Shown here piece after piece: positions 14,674 through 17,641 of a DNA stretch of 17,641 nt. The stretch lies in contig FR882149.1 in assembly GCA_000435635.1 (NCBI GenBank), positions 132,420-150,060 of the forward strand. Direction: 5' to 3'. This DNA is from Prevotella sp. CAG:1320. GTDB taxonomy: Bacteria > Bacteroidota > Bacteroidia > Bacteroidales > Bacteroidaceae. Positions within the stretch are counted from its first letter, which is position 1; each line of letters starts with the position of its first letter. The position numbers and the translations under genes were made by a program. The notes beneath the pieces are model-generated. The model did not search any database, was not told the origin of the DNA, and was given only the letters and a program-made list of their open reading frames with translations.

Positions 14674-15057
14674 ATGAAACTAGGAATCATCAGATGCCAA
14701 CAGACAGAGGACTACTGCCCGGGAAGCGGTTGCTTCAAGGCCGTGAGAAACCGGAAAGGCGCGTTCGCCGAGGCGAACGAGGACATCGAAATCATCGGCT
14801 TTGCCAACTGCGGCGGCTGCCCGGGCAAGAAGGCCGTGCTGCGAGCCAAGCTGCTCGTGGAGCGAGGAGCTGACACCATCGCCTTCGCCTCATGCATACA
14901 GAAAGGCACACCCATAGGCTATCCCTGTCCATTCCACGCCAGGATGAAGAAACTGCTACAGACATGGCTCCCGGAGAACATCCGCTTGCTGGACTATACG
15001 CACGACGCGCCAGGGGAAAAGACTTCCACGGACAACAAACAGCAGGAAAGGGACTAG
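14674..15057 (+). CDS. CGGC-domain cysteine-rich protein
   Basis: A 127-aa cytoplasmic protein of the CGGC family (predicted metal- or redox-active, function not established). The family blocks are all present: R-C-Q-Q-T-E-D-Y-C-P-G-S-G-C-F (7-21), F-A-N-C-G-G-C-P-G-K-K (43-53) and A-S-C-I-Q-K-G-T-P-I-G-Y-P-C-P-F-H (72-88). Seven cysteines (8, 15, 20, 46, 49, 74, 85) and His88 are candidate ligands. I chose the ATG at 14674 because it begins the conserved block and lies 48 bp from the -7 box; longer in-frame starts run back through the promoter and repeats. The last 15 residues are hydrophilic and outside the domain. The stop is one base before the GTG of copA, so the two are cotranscribed and probably coupled. 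A role in copper or other metal handling is inferred from that neighbour. Confidence 0.85.
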   Translation: MKLGIIRCQQTEDYCPGSGCFKAVRNRKGAFAEANEDIEIIGFANCGGCPGKKAVLRAKLLVERGADTIAFASCIQKGTPIGYPCPFHARMKKLLQTWLPENIRLLDYTHDAPGEKTSTDNKQQERD

Positions 15058-15058
15058 C

Positions 15059-17596
15059 GTGGACAAAGAGACCAAGAGAAAGGAGACATTTCCCGTCATG
15101 GGGATGAGTTGCGCCTCGTGCGCCGCGCGGGTCAGCAAGACCCTGAACGGCCAGCACGGCGTATACGAGGCCAACGTCAGTTACGCGGCGGCGACGGCGC
15201 AAGTGGTCTACAACCCAGAAGAATGCTCGGCCGCGGACTTGCGCTTGGCCGTGCGGGAGGCGGGCTATGACCTGCTGACCGATGACGGAGCGGACGAGAA
15301 AACCGTGGAGTCTGAGCACGAAAAGGAATACCGCCTACTGAGACGGCAAACCATCGCCGCCATCGCGCTGGCCGTGCCCATCCTAGTGATGAGCGTGTTT
15401 TTCATGGACGCGGACTTCACGAAATACGCCACGTGGCTCTTGTCCACGGTGGTCGTGTTTGGCTTTGGCAGGCGGTTTTACGTCAACACGTGGCGGCAGC
15501 TGAAGCACCGCTCGGCCAACATGGACACGCTGGTGGCCACCAGCACGGGCATCGCCTACCTGTTCAGCGTGTTTAACTTGTTTTTCCCAGACTTCTGGCT
15601 GTCGAGGGGCATAGAGCCTCACGTCTACTTTGAGTCCGCCAGTGTCATCATCGCCTTCATCCTCCTGGGCAGGCTGTTGGAGGCGCGGGCGAAACAAAAG
15701 ACCTCCACCGCCATCAAGAAACTGATGGGACTGCCACCCACCTCCACCGCCATCAAGAAGCTGATGGGACTGCAACCCAAGACCGTCACCATCCTGACCG
15801 ACAAGGGGGAAATGAGCATCCCGATAGAGCAAGCGCGGGCGGGAGACACCATTATCGTGAAGCCGGGAGAGCGCATCGCCGTGGACGGGATTGTCGTCAG
15901 CGGAGAATCCTACGTGGACGAAAGCACGCTCACGGGCGAGCCCATCCCCGCGCGCAAGAAGAAAGGGGAGGCCGTGTTCGCCGGTTCCATCAACCAAAAA
16001 GGCTCTTTCCGTTTCAAGGCGTACAAGACCGGGCAAGACACGATGCTGGCCCAGATCATCCGCATGGTGCAAGAGGCGCAAGGCAGCAAAGTGCCCGTCC
16101 AGCAGATGGTGGACAAAGTGGCCGCCGTATTTGTGCCGACCATCATGACGCTCTCCGTTCTTTCGTTCCTCCTGTGGTGGATTTTCGCCCCCTCCATGGG
16201 CTTTGTCCACGGCATATTGGCCATGGTCACCGTGCTTATCATCGCCTGTCCCTGCGCTTTGGGGCTGGCCACGCCTACGGCCTTGATTGTCGGCATCGGC
16301 AAGGGAGCGGAAAACGGCATCTTGATAAAAGACGCCACGAGCCTGGAAGTAGCCCGAAAGATAGACGCCATCATCCTGGACAAGACAGGAACCATCACGG
16401 AAGGACACCCCGCCGTGACCGACGCGTATTGGCGTGAAGGTACTACCGGGAAACGGGACATACTCTACAGCCTGGAGCGGCTATCCGAGCATCCGCTGGC
16501 GGAAGCCCTAACCACCGCGCTGAAAGACGGGAAGGCCTTGCCGATAGACCATTTTGAAAACATTCCGGGCCAGGGCGTGAAGGGCGTGGCGGAAGGCATG
16601 ACCTATTACGCGGGCAGCCTGGAATTGCTCAACGCCAACCACATACAGGCGGATGACCACATGAGGGAAAAAGCCGAGAATTGGCAAAAAGAAGCAAAAA
16701 CCGTCATTTGGTTCGCCGATTCCAAGCAAGCCATCGCCGTTATCGCCATCACGGACAAGATAAAGAAGACCTCCACAGAAGCCATAAAAACCCTGCGCAA
16801 GATAGGCGTAGAGGTCTATATGTTGACCGGCGACAACGAAGCGGCGGCGAAATCCATAGCCGAAAAGACGGGCATAGAACATTACCAGGCAAAAGCACTG
16901 CCGCAAGACAAGGCCAGGTTTATCATGCGCATGCAAGCCGAAGGACATAAAGTGGCCATGGTGGGCGATGGCATCAACGACAGCGCGGCCTTGGCGCAGG
17001 CGGACCTGAGCATAGCCATGGGCAAAGGCAGCGACATAGCGATGGACACGGCCATGGTCACCATCCTCTCCTCAGACCTCACGAAAGTGGGCGAGGCCAT
17101 TCGCCTGTCGCAACTCACCATAAGGACTATCCACCAAAACCTCTTCTGGGCGTTCATCTACAACGTCATCGCCATCCCCATAGCGGCGGGAGCGTTGTAC
17201 CCCGTCAATGGTTTCCTGCTCAATCCCATGATAGGCGGGGCGGCCATGGCGTTCAGCAGCGTGAGCGTAGTGACCAACAGCCTGCGGCTGAAACGCAAAA
17301 AGCTCTCCAGGGAGGACGCTTCCCGTCCATGCCCCGACAGCACTTGCACGACAAACAATCACACAAACCCCATAAACGAGAAACCCATGAAGTATGAATT
17401 CAAGATTGAAGGCATGATGTGCGGCCACTGCCGCGCCCATGTGGAGAAAGCCCTCAACACCATCGAGGGCGTGAAAGCCACCGTAACACTGGAGCCGCCC
17501 GTGGCCAGCATAGAGTCTGACCACGAGCTGAGACTGGAAGACCTGCAGCAAACCATCACGGAAGAAGCGGGCGACTACAAGATTCTCAACATCTAG
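15059..17596 (+). CDS. copA: Cu(I)-type P1B ATPase with N- and C-terminal heavy-metal domains
   Basis: An 845-aa copper-exporting ATPase. An N-terminal HMA domain (G-M-S-C-A-S-C, Cys18/Cys21) is followed by eight membrane segments. The actuator T-G-E is at 292-294, the C-P-C metal site at 397-399, the phosphorylation motif D-K-T-G-T at 441-445, S-E-H-P-L at 476-480 and the hinge G-D-G-I-N-D at 636-641. Y-N (701-702) in segment 7 and M-x-x-S-S (730-734) in segment 8 are the Cu(I)-selective residues of the P1B-1 group. A second HMA (G-M-M-C-G-H-C, Cys788/Cys791) sits at the C-terminus. The start is GTG, one base after the CGGC stop and preceded by a clear AGGAAAGG Shine-Dalgarno; the first ATG (15098) would cut into the HMA. 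Oddities are a 13-residue tandem duplication at 215-240 and a linker at about 750-776 that resembles a gene leader. Confidence 0.93.
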   Translation: MDKETKRKETFPVMGMSCASCAARVSKTLNGQHGVYEANVSYAAATAQVVYNPEECSAADLRLAVREAGYDLLTDDGADEKTVESEHEKEYRLLRRQTIAAIALAVPILVMSVFFMDADFTKYATWLLSTVVVFGFGRRFYVNTWRQLKHRSANMDTLVATSTGIAYLFSVFNLFFPDFWLSRGIEPHVYFESASVIIAFILLGRLLEARAKQKTSTAIKKLMGLPPTSTAIKKLMGLQPKTVTILTDKGEMSIPIEQARAGDTIIVKPGERIAVDGIVVSGESYVDESTLTGEPIPARKKKGEAVFAGSINQKGSFRFKAYKTGQDTMLAQIIRMVQEAQGSKVPVQQMVDKVAAVFVPTIMTLSVLSFLLWWIFAPSMGFVHGILAMVTVLIIACPCALGLATPTALIVGIGKGAENGILIKDATSLEVARKIDAIILDKTGTITEGHPAVTDAYWREGTTGKRDILYSLERLSEHPLAEALTTALKDGKALPIDHFENIPGQGVKGVAEGMTYYAGSLELLNANHIQADDHMREKAENWQKEAKTVIWFADSKQAIAVIAITDKIKKTSTEAIKTLRKIGVEVYMLTGDNEAAAKSIAEKTGIEHYQAKALPQDKARFIMRMQAEGHKVAMVGDGINDSAALAQADLSIAMGKGSDIAMDTAMVTILSSDLTKVGEAIRLSQLTIRTIHQNLFWAFIYNVIAIPIAAGALYPVNGFLLNPMIGGAAMAFSSVSVVTNSLRLKRKKLSREDASRPCPDSTCTTNNHTNPINEKPMKYEFKIEGMMCGHCRAHVEKALNTIEGVKATVTLEPPVASIESDHELRLEDLQQTITEEAGDYKILNI
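15701..15778 (+). repeat. 39-bp in-frame tandem duplication inside copA
   Basis: Positions 15701-15739 and 15740-15778 are 39-bp copies differing at two bases (AAA/AAG and CCA/CAA). They encode TSTAIKKLMGLPP and TSTAIKKLMGLQP, residues 215-240. Related CopA proteins have this segment once, between membrane segment 4 and the actuator domain. Confidence 0.95.
17368..17389 (+). promoter_or_regulatory. Possible internal translation start for a free CopZ-like HMA domain
   Basis: The in-frame ATG at 17387 (Met777) begins a complete HMA domain of 69 residues (M-K-Y-E-F-K-I-E-G-M-M-C). The bases before it contain CATAAACGAGAA (17371-17382), identical to 14637-14648 in the leader of the CGGC gene. 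Initiation here would release a copper-chaperone-sized protein. This is a hypothesis from sequence only. Confidence 0.35.
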
Positions 17597-17614
17597 GAAG
17601 CAAAACCTGTCTCA

Positions 17615-17636
17615 AAAAGCCAGTACTACTGCTTTT
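17615..17636 (+). terminator. Hairpin downstream of copA, candidate terminator
   Basis: AAAAGC (17615-17620) pairs with GCTTTT (17631-17636), extended by AG/CT after a single bulged C, with a 5-base loop. It begins 18 bp after the copA stop and ends in four T residues. The window ends just after, so any further T run or gene is nearly out of view. Confidence 0.45.
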
Positions 17637-17641
17637 CAATA

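Noticed and set aside
14289..17613. Mobile element bounded by GAGACAGG (14289-14296) and its inverted copy CCTGTCTC (17606-17613) around the copper operon
   Set aside because: Only 8 bp match exactly (11 of 12 with extension), there is no transposase or integrase in between and no target duplication; such a match is expected by chance at this window size.

Overview
The window is a chromosomal stretch from a member of the order Bacteroidales. The evidence is the gene content (a DUF4827 lipoprotein next to a GlmM-type mutase, a lipoprotein TamA homologue of the TamL type paired with TamB, a CGGC-domain protein), the near absence of Shine-Dalgarno sequences, and five good matches to the Bacteroidota -7 promoter box TAnnTTTG. 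Genus and species cannot be fixed from the sequence alone.

Layout. From 1 to 13915 every gene is on the minus strand; from 14105 to the end everything is on the plus strand. Reading the minus strand in its direction of transcription: a promoter at 13960-13990 precedes a tight run of tetR-type regulator, fabG, an RluA-type pseudouridine synthase, tamB and tamL (13915 to 4774). Next come a sugar nucleotidyltransferase and an NrnA-like DHH phosphoesterase that abut as TAG-ATG (4687 to 2738). A DUF4827 lipoprotein and glmM follow (2633 to 523). Last is the first 67 codons of a secreted alpha/beta hydrolase running off the left edge (203 to 1). Between glmM and the hydrolase lies a 204-bp palindromic element whose two 80-bp arms match perfectly.

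The plus-strand half starts with a well-formed promoter, an initiator tRNA gene (C1-A72 mismatch, CAT anticodon) and an intrinsic terminator. A roughly 500-bp gap without genes follows. It holds five degenerate 22-bp tandem repeats, a second copy of a composite AT-rich/GCGCGC motif that is also found next to glmM, and a perfect dyad just upstream of a promoter. That promoter drives a two-gene unit: a 127-aa CGGC-domain cysteine protein and a GTG-started Cu(I)-type P1B ATPase (copA).

How the genes fit together. Most of the minus-strand half is envelope biogenesis: UDP-GlcNAc supply (GlmM), fatty-acid elongation (FabG), and outer-membrane assembly (TamB bridging the periplasm, TamL in the outer membrane), possibly under the TetR regulator. 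The plus-strand unit is a compact copper or metal detoxification cassette.

The most unusual parts are in that cassette. CopA carries a 13-residue in-frame tandem duplication between its fourth membrane segment and the actuator domain. It also has a C-terminal heavy-metal domain whose linker looks like the leader of a formerly separate copZ gene, so one gene may still give both a pump and a free chaperone.
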